Shown here in pieces: positions 16,467 through 24,461 of a stretch of 48,628 nt of DNA; positions within the stretch are counted from its first letter, which is position 1; each line of letters opens with the position of its first letter. A program made the translations under genes and the position numbers. Source of the stretch: Caballeronia choica (lineage in GTDB: Bacteria > Pseudomonadota > Gammaproteobacteria > Burkholderiales > Burkholderiaceae); NCBI RefSeq assembly GCF_001544535.1, contig NZ_FCON02000058.1:1-48628 (forward strand), read 5' to 3'. The notes below the pieces were generated by a model, which had not been told where the DNA came from, searched no databases, and saw only the letters and a program-made list of their open reading frames with translations.

Positions 16467-17240
16467 ATGACGACAATGAAGGGCAAGCGTGTACTCGTTA
16501 CTGCCGGTGCGGGCGGGATAGGTCGTGCCATCGCGGAGGCTTTCTCAGCCGCCGGAGCGAGCGTCTTTGTCTGCGATATCGACGAGGCCGCCCTGAGGCG
16601 ATTGCGAGAGCAGTGGTCCGGCGTCATGACCTCGGCGTGCGACATCGCGGATCGCGGCTCGGTCACACGCATGATGGCCGAGGCCGTAGCGGCACTCGGC
16701 GGCCTCGACGTGCTCGTCAACAACGCGGGCATCGCGGGACCCTCGGCCAGCGTCGCGGACATGGATCCCGATGCCTGGGAGACTGTCCTGCGCGTGAATC
16801 TTACCGGCACGTTTATCGTGTCGCAGCTAGCCATCCCCCATCTGAAGGAATCCGCTGCGGGTTCCATCGTCGTGATGTCGTCGCTAGCCGGCCGCTTCGG
16901 TTACCCGAATCGCAGCGCCTATGCCACGACGAAGTGGGGGCTCATCGGCTTCACCAAGACCCTGTCCCGCGAACTGGGTGAATTCGGTATCCGGGTCAAT
17001 GCGATCCTGCCTGGCGCCGTAGCGGGTCCGCGCTTGCAGCAAGTCTTTGAGGGACGAGCGTCGGTCAACGGGCGCAGTGTTGCGCAGGAAGAAGCTGCGG
17101 CTCTCGGCAACCAGTCGATCAAACACTTTGTCGATCCCGCCGACATCGCCGCACTTGCCGTTTTCCTTGCCTCGGAGGCTGGGCGATCGATATCCGGGCA
17201 GATGATCCCGATCGATGGGGATTCGCAGAGCGCGGCCTGA
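16467..17240 (+). CDS. SDR family NAD(P)-dependent oxidoreductase
   Basis: A classical 257-aa short-chain dehydrogenase. The cofactor motif is TAGAGGIGRAIAEAF, the NNAG motif is LVNNAGIAGP, and the catalytic Ser-Tyr-Lys lies in VMSSLAGRFGYPNRSAYATTKW. INPG is replaced by NAILPGAVAGPRL. The ATG at 16467 has a clear AAAGGAG site; an earlier in-frame start would run into the thioesterase tail. It forms an operon with the thioesterase. I infer that it oxidises a hydroxy acid feeding the BKACE module, perhaps the opposite enantiomer to the one used by the carnitine-dehydrogenase-like enzyme, or acts on the product. The sequence alone does not give the substrate. Confidence 0.85.
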   Translation: MTTMKGKRVLVTAGAGGIGRAIAEAFSAAGASVFVCDIDEAALRRLREQWSGVMTSACDIADRGSVTRMMAEAVAALGGLDVLVNNAGIAGPSASVADMDPDAWETVLRVNLTGTFIVSQLAIPHLKESAAGSIVVMSSLAGRFGYPNRSAYATTKWGLIGFTKTLSRELGEFGIRVNAILPGAVAGPRLQQVFEGRASVNGRSVAQEEAAALGNQSIKHFVDPADIAALAVFLASEAGRSISGQMIPIDGDSQSAA

Positions 17241-17279
17241 AAAAGGCGAGTAAATGCGAGGACGCGCAGACACATCTGT

Positions 17280-17312
17280 CGTTACGGCAACTTTTCCCGG
17301 AAGACCGTAACG
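17280..17312 (+). terminator. Inverted repeat after the SDR gene, possible transcript end
   Basis: CGTTACGG and CCGTAACG form a perfect 8-bp stem around a 17-base loop, 40 bp past the SDR stop. No run of T follows, so it is not a standard intrinsic terminator. It may instead be a protein site. The rest of 17241-17545 holds no credible gene. Confidence 0.3.
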
Positions 17313-17545
17313 GCAAATCTCTGGCCGTCGAAAAAGCTTTGTCGACTGGTCGCTGTTCAAGAGCACTTACCGGCCGACGCAACTCCGCGCACGCCTGTTG
17401 TACTTCGGAAGCCGCCATTGAAGGCGCGCCGGGTCGAAGGGCCGAGGTGAGTTTCGATCCGCCGATCACCGGCACTCACACGCTGACCAGAGCGAGTCAT
17501 TCCGGCTCTCCCGAACTCGGTTAGGACATACCGCTGGAACGGCGG

Positions 17546-17752
17546 CTAGCGCCGCCTGCTGCGGCCCCATACGTATCGCACCCACCGTTGCCATCGGCTT
17601 TTCGGCGCGGGTGAGTTGTGCGCGGACTGCGCCTCGCAGTCTCGCTGGACGGCCTTTTGCACCTGTTCGTGGATCTGCCGCAACGTCATGCCACCAGGGC
17701 CCTTTAGCTTGTCGGGATCGGAATCAGGATCGCGTTCGGAATCGTCTGTCAT
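17546..17752 (-). CDS. Small charged hypothetical protein (68 aa)
   Basis: From the ATG at 17752 the protein is MTDDSERDPDSDPDKLKGPGG, then an amphipathic helix MTLRQIHEQVQKAVQRDCEAQ, then a very basic C-terminus ending RYVWGRSRRR. The acidic head, helix and basic tail look like a real small protein, but I cannot assign a family. The ribosome site is weak; a TTG 13 codons upstream is possible. It lies downstream of the beta-propeller gene, on the same strand. Function unknown. Confidence 0.4.
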   Translation of the reverse strand: MTDDSERDPDSDPDKLKGPGGMTLRQIHEQVQKAVQRDCEAQSAHNSPAPKSRWQRWVRYVWGRSRRR

Positions 17753-17874
17753 TGGAGTCGCCTGGAGAGGGTAATGGTAAGCGCGTCTCAACGCGAGCTC
17801 TCAGCTTTCGTAGAATCAGGTACCACCAAGGGGCTGGGTAACGCCCGGATGCGTGGGTCACGGTTGCTGTGGCG

Positions 17875-18918
17875 TCACTTGCTTTCGACAGTCGCAGCGC
17901 CAGACCTGTAGCGCACCAGATGATCGGTGCCGGATTCGGACAACCAGACTTCTCCCGGGCGGCCCATCATCTGACGCACGTTCGCGTGTGGCCGCGGCAG
18001 CGCAAACTTCTCGAATCGTTCAGTCCGTGGGTCGAAGCGCACCAACGCGTTGGCGCTCCATTCGCTTAGCCAGACGATGTCCTTGTCGTCCACGAATATC
18101 GCATACACATGCGGGTCAGAGCCCGGCAGTTTCCATTCCCGCCACTGATGCGTCGCTGGGTCGAACTCGCCCACCTTTCCTGCGTTCCACTCGCTCATCC
18201 AGACGCGTCCTTTCGAATCGGACCATACTCGGCGTGCTCCCTGTTCCGGCGTTGGCGGCTCGATCACCTGCGCCGCACCGCTCACCGGATCGATACGGCC
18301 GAGGTAGCTGCCAGCCAGTGAAGCGAAGTACAAGCTACCGTCAGGGGTGACACAGATGCCGTAGGCGCCGGGCCCGCGCGGCGCGTCGAACACGCGCATG
18401 CTGGCGCTCGCCGGGTCGAGCTCACCGTAGATTCCGCCTTGTCCGGTAAACCACAAATGCCCTCGTTTGTCGAAAACTGCCGTGTTCAGGTTGGCGTTCT
18501 GTCGGTCCTTGGGCAACGGAAAGTGCGTGACGGCAAGTGTCTTGGGATCAACGCGTACGATCGAGTTCAGCCCGCCATCCGTGATCCATGCCGCCCGATC
18601 CGGACCGATGATCACGCCGTGCGGTGCCGACCCATTGCCGAGCGGGACCCGGTCGATCTTGCCGCTGCGCGGGTCCAACCGTCCGACTGCGCCTTGCGCC
18701 TGCGCGGTGTACCAGACGGTGCCGTCAGGCGCTGGCGCGACATCGTGCGGTGCGCTGCCGGAGGGCACGGCGAATGCGTCGAACGATGGGGACTGGGCCT
18801 GCACCGAACCTATTGCGACCATCGCGCCAACAAGAACCGGCGCAAGATACCGAAAGAACCGGGGTGCGAGAATTCCGTTCAAGGTCGCTGAATCCGCTGC
18901 ATTTGCGATGTGAATCAC
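17875..18918 (-). CDS. Secreted Vgb/SMP-30-type beta-propeller lactonase-like protein
   Basis: A 347-aa protein with an N-terminal signal sequence (ILAPRFFRYLAPVLVGAMVAIGSVQAQS) and repeated propeller blades containing DGTVWYTAQAQGAVGRLDP, DRAAWITDGGLNSIVRVDP, GHLWFTGQGG, GSLYFASLAGSYLGRIDP, GRVWMSEWNAGKVGEFDP and DIVWLSEWSANALVRFDP. These are typical of virginiamycin B lyase (Vgb) relatives, most of which are not antibiotic lyases. It is probably periplasmic. GGAGG lies just inside the in-frame ATG at 18930 and is well placed for the GTG at 18918, so GTG is the likelier start. No neighbour indicates its substrate. Confidence 0.78.
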   Translation of the reverse strand: MIHIANAADSATLNGILAPRFFRYLAPVLVGAMVAIGSVQAQSPSFDAFAVPSGSAPHDVAPAPDGTVWYTAQAQGAVGRLDPRSGKIDRVPLGNGSAPHGVIIGPDRAAWITDGGLNSIVRVDPKTLAVTHFPLPKDRQNANLNTAVFDKRGHLWFTGQGGIYGELDPASASMRVFDAPRGPGAYGICVTPDGSLYFASLAGSYLGRIDPVSGAAQVIEPPTPEQGARRVWSDSKGRVWMSEWNAGKVGEFDPATHQWREWKLPGSDPHVYAIFVDDKDIVWLSEWSANALVRFDPRTERFEKFALPRPHANVRQMMGRPGEVWLSESGTDHLVRYRSGAATVESK

Positions 18919-19180
18919 ATCTGCCTCCATCAACAGAATTGGCCTGCATTTGTGCCAGCAGCTTATTGTGGCACTTGCTCGGGAATGGAGCATCGAGGGG
19001 CCGGCGTCGATGTGTAGATCGAGGCGCGGTTTGACGGTCCACCGTATGAAAGATGGAAGCGCTCCCGCATTCGATCCGCGTCGCATTTCTGAGTTCGCCA
19101 CCCTCCAGTTCTCGTCGGGGTTGCCGATAACCGCCGATCCGCGTCCAAAAGCGCTCGCTGCGTCTATCCCCACTTTCCCG

Positions 19181-19282
19181 ATGAAGCTCAGCCTCAAGAT
19201 CCCTCTCGCGTTCGCTGCCGCGCTCGTTCTCATGTTAGCCGGCGCCCTCTACGGCATCTTCGCGCTCAACGCAAATGCATGA
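19181..19282 (+). pseudogene. Relic of a methyl-accepting chemotaxis protein (N-terminal 33 codons)
   Basis: An ATG opens MKLSLKIPLAFAAALVLM, continues LAGALYGIFALNANA and stops. This matches the first cytoplasmic residues, first membrane helix and start of the periplasmic domain of beta-proteobacterial chemoreceptors. The remaining roughly 500 residues (ligand domain, HAMP, signalling hairpin) are absent; the next gene on the other strand ends 28 bp later. I read it as the stump of a receptor gene removed by deletion. It could be expressed as a lone membrane peptide, but nothing supports that. Confidence 0.55.
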
Positions 19283-19309
19283 GAGCGAACGCATGCCTAT
19301 TGTCCGCAT

Positions 19310-20290
19310 TCACATTGCCCGTACCGAAATCCGATAGCGAATGATGCGCGGTTTACCGACGAGAAACCTTAGTCCGGATCGGGTCGCGAGAGGGTGGTTA
19401 GCAGGCGGGACCACGACGCGTCCGAGATCAAAGAAGCTATTAGCCGGCTCGACGCCTAGTGCGAAGTTTTTCCCGCACCACGGTGCGTTTGTCCGGCCGC
19501 CGTTGCTGATCCAGAGCAAAGCATCTGGAAGCTCTTCAGCGTTCCAGTCGAGCAGAACGTCGGCGCCGCTGGCTGCGTACCTCAAAACAAAGGGAGGCTG
19601 GCAACCTGCTATCTGCAAGATCTCTTCAGTTGCCACTTTGAGAGGCAGTAGAGTCACATCCAGAGATCCGGTTCCAGTTGGGAGTGCAGTGAGCGATGTA
19701 GCAGTGTGGTCCGGCAGAATTCTTGACACCCCGGGCTCTACAGGAGCCGGGTAGCTATGGATCGCCTGATGAGGGCATCCCAGAATTTCCACACCCTCAA
19801 CCGGGACCGCGAATGTCGGATGAAGGGCGATTGGCAACACGACCTCTCGGCGAACTCGGACCGTCAGCGAGACGTCCAGCATCGGCGCGTCGGGATTGGC
19901 TTTGATGACGCGTTCAAGACTCTCGATCTCCCCATTTTCCGGGTAATCAATTCGAAGACGGAGCGCGTGAGAAGTCTGGTCCACCAGTTGCCATGGATGG
20001 TTAGATCCATAGCCGTGATTCCAGTCGTCGGAGGATTTCTTTAGCTCAAAGTCTTGCGTCAGACCAGTCGGAGGCTGGGCGGTACCAAACGGAAGGCATG
20101 GCCACTCGCCGCGCAACGCTCGCATAAGTCCAGGCCACCGCGCATCGTCGCCCCACGGTGCAACATGTAGCGGCGATATGCCTTGACCTCCGCCGAGTTC
20201 AAATCGGACGGGCCCGAGCATTCCGCCCAGCGATTGGATCGTTGCTTCACCGTGCTCCCACTTCAACGTCCAACGGGTAATTGCATTCAT
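19310..20290 (-). CDS. Aldose 1-epimerase-like (galactose mutarotase superfamily) protein
   Basis: A 326-aa protein with the beta-sandwich look of mutarotases: WEHGEATIQSLGGMLGPVRFE, PLHVAPWGDD, LPFGTAQPP, YGSNHPWQLVDQ, LPIALHPTFAVP and FALGVEPANSFFDLGR. The HPTF and GVEPAN segments occupy the places where catalytic His and Glu are found in aldose-1-epimerases, but it belongs to a divergent branch and activity is not assured. There is no signal peptide. Its usual neighbours in sugar ABC operons are a binding protein, two permeases and an ATPase; only the binding protein is present, 273 bp upstream on the same strand. The base composition is more AT-rich than the surroundings. Confidence 0.75.
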   Translation of the reverse strand: MNAITRWTLKWEHGEATIQSLGGMLGPVRFELGGGQGISPLHVAPWGDDARWPGLMRALRGEWPCLPFGTAQPPTGLTQDFELKKSSDDWNHGYGSNHPWQLVDQTSHALRLRIDYPENGEIESLERVIKANPDAPMLDVSLTVRVRREVVLPIALHPTFAVPVEGVEILGCPHQAIHSYPAPVEPGVSRILPDHTATSLTALPTGTGSLDVTLLPLKVATEEILQIAGCQPPFVLRYAASGADVLLDWNAEELPDALLWISNGGRTNAPWCGKNFALGVEPANSFFDLGRVVVPPANHPLATRSGLRFLVGKPRIIRYRISVRAM

Positions 20291-20422
20291 TGGTCTCTTC
20301 CTCCGGCAGTTCCCACCAGGCTGGCCTTCCAGAGCGTCAATTCGGGTCGTTCTCAGGTTCCGTTGCGTCGCATCGTATAGTCAATGGATCAGCAAGGGCT
20401 CCGCTGCAAGAGAATCCGTAAG

Positions 20423-20452
20423 AAAAATAAAACCCGCTCGACTGGCGGGCTC
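20423..20452 (-). terminator. Intrinsic terminator after the sugar-binding protein gene
   Basis: Read leftwards: GCCCGC, loop CAGTCGA, GCGGGT, then TTTATTTTT. A GC-rich stem followed by a U-run marks a rho-independent terminator about 110 bp past the binding-protein stop (20563). It separates that gene from the mutarotase-like gene. Confidence 0.75.
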
Positions 20453-20562
20453 AATCCACATCTTGGAGACATGGAGGAGACGTCCTCAAAGACTATGTCA
20501 TGTTCCACAGATGACATTGCATAGAAGCTGGATTTCGCAAGCATCGAACCGGAAACTCACAC

Positions 20563-21810
20563 CTATTTGACTTTCGCTGCAGCGGCGACCTTGCGCACTG
20601 CTTCCTGCGGATCCTCATTCGAGTTCATGAAGTTCGTCACGACGTCGGTAATCGCGCCCTCGGTGGCCGTCGACTGAACATCGCCGAAAGCGAACGACGG
20701 AAAGAAGCTATTGGTTTTAATCGTGGATTGCTCATCTGCGTATGATTTCTTGGCGCAGGCGTCGAACTTGGTCATGGGAACATCTTGCCGGACGGGAATC
20801 GAACCTTTGTAAAGGCTGAACTGCTCCTGGAAGCCGACGGACATGATCGTCTTGGCAAGCGCGAGTTGTCCAGGAGTCGCTTCTTTTTTGCCGTTCTGCT
20901 GGAAGAACACGAACGAATCCACTGTGTATGTGAAGGCGTTCGACGTGCCGGGCGCAGCCGCGCAGACATAGTCGACGTCCGCCTGCTTGTTCGCATTCGC
21001 GAACTCGCCTTTCGCCCAGTCGCCCATGAACTGCATCCCACCCGATCCGTTAATGACCATTGCGGTCGCGAGATTCCAGTCGCGACCCGTGGAGCCTTTG
21101 TCGAAGTAACCCTGAATCCTTCGGACAATCTGGAACACCTGCACCATCTGAGGCGAAGTCAGCGTTTTCTGGTCGAGATCAATCAAGGCCTTGCGATAAA
21201 AGTCCGGGCCCTGAGAAAGCACAACCGTCTCCCAGATGGTCATGTCCTGCCAGGGCTGGCCGCCACGCGCCACGGGCGTAATGCCCGCAGCACGGAACTT
21301 GTCGGCGAGCGCGAAGAACTCCGGCCACGTCGTAGGGGGCTTGCCCCCGACTTTATCGAGATCGGCTTTGTTGAGCCACAGCCAGTTGATCCGGTGCACC
21401 GAGAATGGCGCGGCCACATAGTGGCCGTTTGACATCATGGTCTTGTTGATTTGCGCTGGCAGTTGGGCTTTCCAGTCGGTGGCGGATTTATCTATATCGA
21501 CCAACACCCCCTGATCAGCCCAGTCCTGTATCAACGGCCCCTTGATCTGTGCAGCCGAAGGCGCGTTACCTGACATGACCTGCGTCTTCAATGCCGTCAT
21601 GGCAGCCGCACCCGCTCCTCCGGCGATGGCGAAGTCTTTCCACTCGTAGCCCTGCTTATTCATGTCGTCCTTAAGCACTCGGATCGCCTTCGATTCGCCA
21701 CCCGAGGTCCACCAGTGCAACACGGAAATCGACTCGGCAGCACTTGCGACCTGCGCGCCTGTGGCGAGCGCCGCTGCGACAAGTGCAGCTGACATACGTG
21801 TTCTTTTCAT
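20563..21810 (-). CDS. Periplasmic sugar-binding protein of an ABC importer (GtsA-like), orphan
   Basis: A 415-aa extracellular solute-binding protein of the CUT1 type. It has a cleavable signal (MSAALVAAALATGAQVASA) followed by AESISVLHWWTSGGESKAI, QVMSGNAPSAAQIKGPLIQDWADQG, APFSVHRINWLWLNKADLDKVG, PTTWPEFFALADKFRAAG, TPVARGGQPWQD and GGMQFMGDWAKGEF. These match the glucose/mannose-binding GtsA group of pseudomonads and Burkholderiaceae. It should deliver a monosaccharide to membrane permeases, but no permease or ATPase gene lies nearby and its own terminator closes the transcript. It may serve a transporter encoded elsewhere, or be the remains of a gts operon. Confidence 0.88.
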   Translation of the reverse strand: MKRTRMSAALVAAALATGAQVASAAESISVLHWWTSGGESKAIRVLKDDMNKQGYEWKDFAIAGGAGAAAMTALKTQVMSGNAPSAAQIKGPLIQDWADQGVLVDIDKSATDWKAQLPAQINKTMMSNGHYVAAPFSVHRINWLWLNKADLDKVGGKPPTTWPEFFALADKFRAAGITPVARGGQPWQDMTIWETVVLSQGPDFYRKALIDLDQKTLTSPQMVQVFQIVRRIQGYFDKGSTGRDWNLATAMVINGSGGMQFMGDWAKGEFANANKQADVDYVCAAAPGTSNAFTYTVDSFVFFQQNGKKEATPGQLALAKTIMSVGFQEQFSLYKGSIPVRQDVPMTKFDACAKKSYADEQSTIKTNSFFPSFAFGDVQSTATEGAITDVVTNFMNSNEDPQEAVRKVAAAAKVK

Positions 21811-21897
21811 TGCTGTCTCCGATTGTTTTCTTTATGAATCACCAGACGAGCGCACGCCGCGATGGACGTGCGTCAGATCCCTTCCGATGGGTACCGC

Positions 21898-23142
21898 TTA
21901 CAGGCCGAAGCCGAGTTGGGCTTTACCGAGGGGCGTCAGATCTTCGGCGGTAGCCCGCCCGACGAAGTCGACTTCGAAATGGTCGGTCGGGAAGTCAGGC
22001 GGGCTCTTGCCTTCAAGGAAGCTGGGCAACTGGCGCTTGAGGTATTCGTCGTTTTTTGCACACGCGGGCGCCGACGCGATATACATCACGTTGCTGTAGC
22101 CTGCGCCGCGGTGCGCGTCTTCCACCGCGTGAATGACGTCGCTGTGCCAGAACACGGTGTCGCCCGCCTGCATGTGCGGAATCGACGAGAGCGCGTCGAA
22201 AAGCGGCGCATGAAATTCCGGCTTGATGGAGAGCGCGCGGCCAGGCATCGCGCCGCACAGGTCGTCGTCGGCGAGATCGTCCTGAAGGGCGCGCAACAGG
22301 ATATAAACCATCGAATTTGCAATGGGCACGAGTTGCAGCGTGCCGTCGCCAGGGCCTTGGGGCGTCAGCGCAGTCCACCCCTGAAAGGTGCGGAACATCG
22401 AACACACGGCGGGCGACGCGATCTCCTCGACGTCCGGCCGGAATGCGGCGTCGAACGGATCATATTGACGCCAGTTGCCATCGAACACATGTCGGTACAC
22501 CTTGCGGAAGTTACCCTCGATCCAGCGCTCGACCGAGCCACCGTCGCAATGCGCCGACAGGCCCAACGACTCCGACCGAGGCGGCCGCCGACGCAACCGG
22601 TCCGCATAAACCGGTACGTGCTCCGGGTCGAAGTGGACCCGGCCTTCGCTTTCACTGCGCCACAAGCGGTTCAAAAACACGCGGGCTGCAGTCAGTGACG
22701 GCGCCTGACGCGCGAGGACCTGCGGCTTTGACCAATACACCCCGTAAATCTGCGGCTTGCTCGATGCAAGCTGGCCAAAGTATTTGTCCTCTGCTCGGGT
22801 CTTCAGTCGCGTATCCAGGTCGTTCCGTTCGACGTAGCTCGCGATGTCGCGGTCCCAGCTTTCCACCAGCGGGCGGTCGAACACATTGCGGATAACGCAT
22901 GCCCCGCGCGTTTTGACGAGTTCGATCTGCTCCGCGGTTACACGCTGCTCAGCGATGTCAGAGAACTGTATTTCGGGGATCACGTTTTCGCCGCGACTGC
23001 GTTGCTCGGCAATCCTGCTGGCTTCGGCGCGGATTGCTTCGTCCACTTCAGCGAAAACATCACGATAGTTCGGAAGTCGTTCGCGAAGCTCCTGCTTGGC
23101 TTGCCGGATGGCTGCCGGCAAATCGTCAACTTTGAGCGCCAT
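21898..23142 (-). CDS. DUF1479 (YbiU-like) putative Fe(II)/2-oxoglutarate oxygenase
   Basis: The 414-aa protein resembles E. coli YbiU (DUF1479), thought to have the double-stranded beta-helix of 2-oxoglutarate oxygenases. Visible are SAHCDGGSVERW (H198, D200) and the distal WHSDVIHAVEDAHRG, a plausible HxD...H iron triad, plus GVYWSKPQVLARQAP and WRQYDPFDAAFRPD. The ATG at 23142 has an AAGGAG site; upstream in-frame codons reach into the divergent regulator and are not coding. The substrate is unknown for the family. It is divergent from an AraC regulator 95 bp away, which probably controls it. Confidence 0.85.
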   Translation of the reverse strand: MALKVDDLPAAIRQAKQELRERLPNYRDVFAEVDEAIRAEASRIAEQRSRGENVIPEIQFSDIAEQRVTAEQIELVKTRGACVIRNVFDRPLVESWDRDIASYVERNDLDTRLKTRAEDKYFGQLASSKPQIYGVYWSKPQVLARQAPSLTAARVFLNRLWRSESEGRVHFDPEHVPVYADRLRRRPPRSESLGLSAHCDGGSVERWIEGNFRKVYRHVFDGNWRQYDPFDAAFRPDVEEIASPAVCSMFRTFQGWTALTPQGPGDGTLQLVPIANSMVYILLRALQDDLADDDLCGAMPGRALSIKPEFHAPLFDALSSIPHMQAGDTVFWHSDVIHAVEDAHRGAGYSNVMYIASAPACAKNDEYLKRQLPSFLEGKSPPDFPTDHFEVDFVGRATAEDLTPLGKAQLGFGL

Positions 23143-23237
23143 GGTTGTCTCCTTGTGGGTTCTGCTATGTCCGCAGGATAGGCCGACCGCGTCCCCAAAA
23201 GTGATACCATCCAGACAATTACTTCGCGATTTCCGCC

Positions 23238-24194
23238 ATGAAACCAGCATACGAACGGGTCGAATTTGGTGACAACTGTTCGGTTCGGGTTTACCACCGG
23301 CGGCTGCCGCGCATTCCATTTGAGTGGCACCACCATCCCGAATACGAACTGACCCTGACGCTGAACAGCTACGGCAAGCGCTATATCGGAGATTCCGTTG
23401 CAGACTACGTAGACGAAGACCTGGTTCTTGTGCCGCCGAATCTTCCCCATACGTGGGCGTCGAACCGCTCGATTGACCCGGCATCTCCTCAGGTTGCTAT
23501 CGTGATCTGGTTCGGCGGCGACTGGGCGCGGCGCCTATCGGATGTGTGCCCGGAATACGCGCCTTTACGTAACTTGTTGCGGCGCGCGGCCTGCGGGCTG
23601 GCATTCAGTCCGGAGGCAGGGGCTGCGATGCACGCCCGGGTCGGCAGTCTGCTTTCGAGCGCCCCGCGAGAACGCCTTGCTGCCTCGCTCAATGTCTTGT
23701 GCACACTGGCGGAGGCGCCGGGTGAGCCACTCGCTTCGCCCACCGCGTTTAGCGACCGGGCGGAAGGTCCGTCGGGGCACGAACCGGAGCGTATCAACCG
23801 TGTGCTCTCGATGATCGACTTACGCTTCGCCGAGCCGCTGCGTTTATCCGAACTCTGTGAGGCGGCAAACGTGTCGGAGCGTTCACTGGCGCGGTACTTC
23901 GAGCAGCATATGGGAGAGAGCGTTGGTCGATATATCGCGCGGGTCAGGATTGGACATGCCTGCCGGATGCTCGCGCACACGTCCACCCCCGTTTCTGTCG
24001 TTGCAGCCCGCTCCGGATTTCCGAACGTTGCCAACTTCAACCGACAGTTCAAGGCGTTGAAGGAACTGACACCCGCCGCTTACCGCAGACAGTTCGCGAC
24101 CGGCGATATCGCGGAAACTGACGCAAGTCCCAAGATCACTGAGCGGTCACCTTCCTTGCAACGAAACCCGCGACTCGCGAAATCAACCGCGTAG
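23238..24194 (+). CDS. AraC family transcriptional regulator (partner of DUF1479 gene)
   Basis: A 318-aa regulator with an N-terminal cupin-type sensor (RIPFEWHHHPEYELTLTLNSYGKRYIGD, DEDLVLVPPNLPHTW) and a C-terminal double helix-turn-helix (LRLSELCEAANVSERSLARYFEQHMGESVGRYIARVRIGHACRMLAHTSTPVSVVAARSGFPNVANFNRQFKAL). The His-rich HHHPE resembles sugar- or acid-sensing AraC members. It is divergent from the DUF1479 gene with a 95-bp shared promoter region, which implies local control. Confidence 0.9.
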   Translation: MKPAYERVEFGDNCSVRVYHRRLPRIPFEWHHHPEYELTLTLNSYGKRYIGDSVADYVDEDLVLVPPNLPHTWASNRSIDPASPQVAIVIWFGGDWARRLSDVCPEYAPLRNLLRRAACGLAFSPEAGAAMHARVGSLLSSAPRERLAASLNVLCTLAEAPGEPLASPTAFSDRAEGPSGHEPERINRVLSMIDLRFAEPLRLSELCEAANVSERSLARYFEQHMGESVGRYIARVRIGHACRMLAHTSTPVSVVAARSGFPNVANFNRQFKALKELTPAAYRRQFATGDIAETDASPKITERSPSLQRNPRLAKSTA

Positions 24195-24461
24195 GGGTGG
24201 TGAGAGTCTCGAAGTGCGGGATCGCGATGGTGCGTGCCCGGTATTGCAATTCGCCGCTGACGGCAGGTGCGCCAAGCTCGCTCAAACCCGATGCGCATCC
24301 GACGCGTCATACGAGACGAGTCCGCACCGCGCTCCTTGCCCTTGCCGAATTCATCCGTCCGCCGGCGGCATGCATTTAGAAAGTTCGCCCTCAAGTGCGA
24401 ACGTCGCTGCTGGTAAACTGTTCCTTCTGAAGCGACGAGCATGCCTCTCATGGAGAAGGAC

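Noticed and set aside
11721-17240. Firm assignment of the BKACE module to L-carnitine degradation
   Set aside because: The enzyme families fit, but the ACS-type MFS carrier, the Crp/Fnr regulator and the SDR do not match known carnitine loci, so the substrate was left open.
17875-18918. Virginiamycin B lyase as an antibiotic resistance gene
   Set aside because: Vgb-like propellers are widespread and this one has a signal peptide. Nothing in the neighbourhood points to resistance, so a general propeller label is safer.
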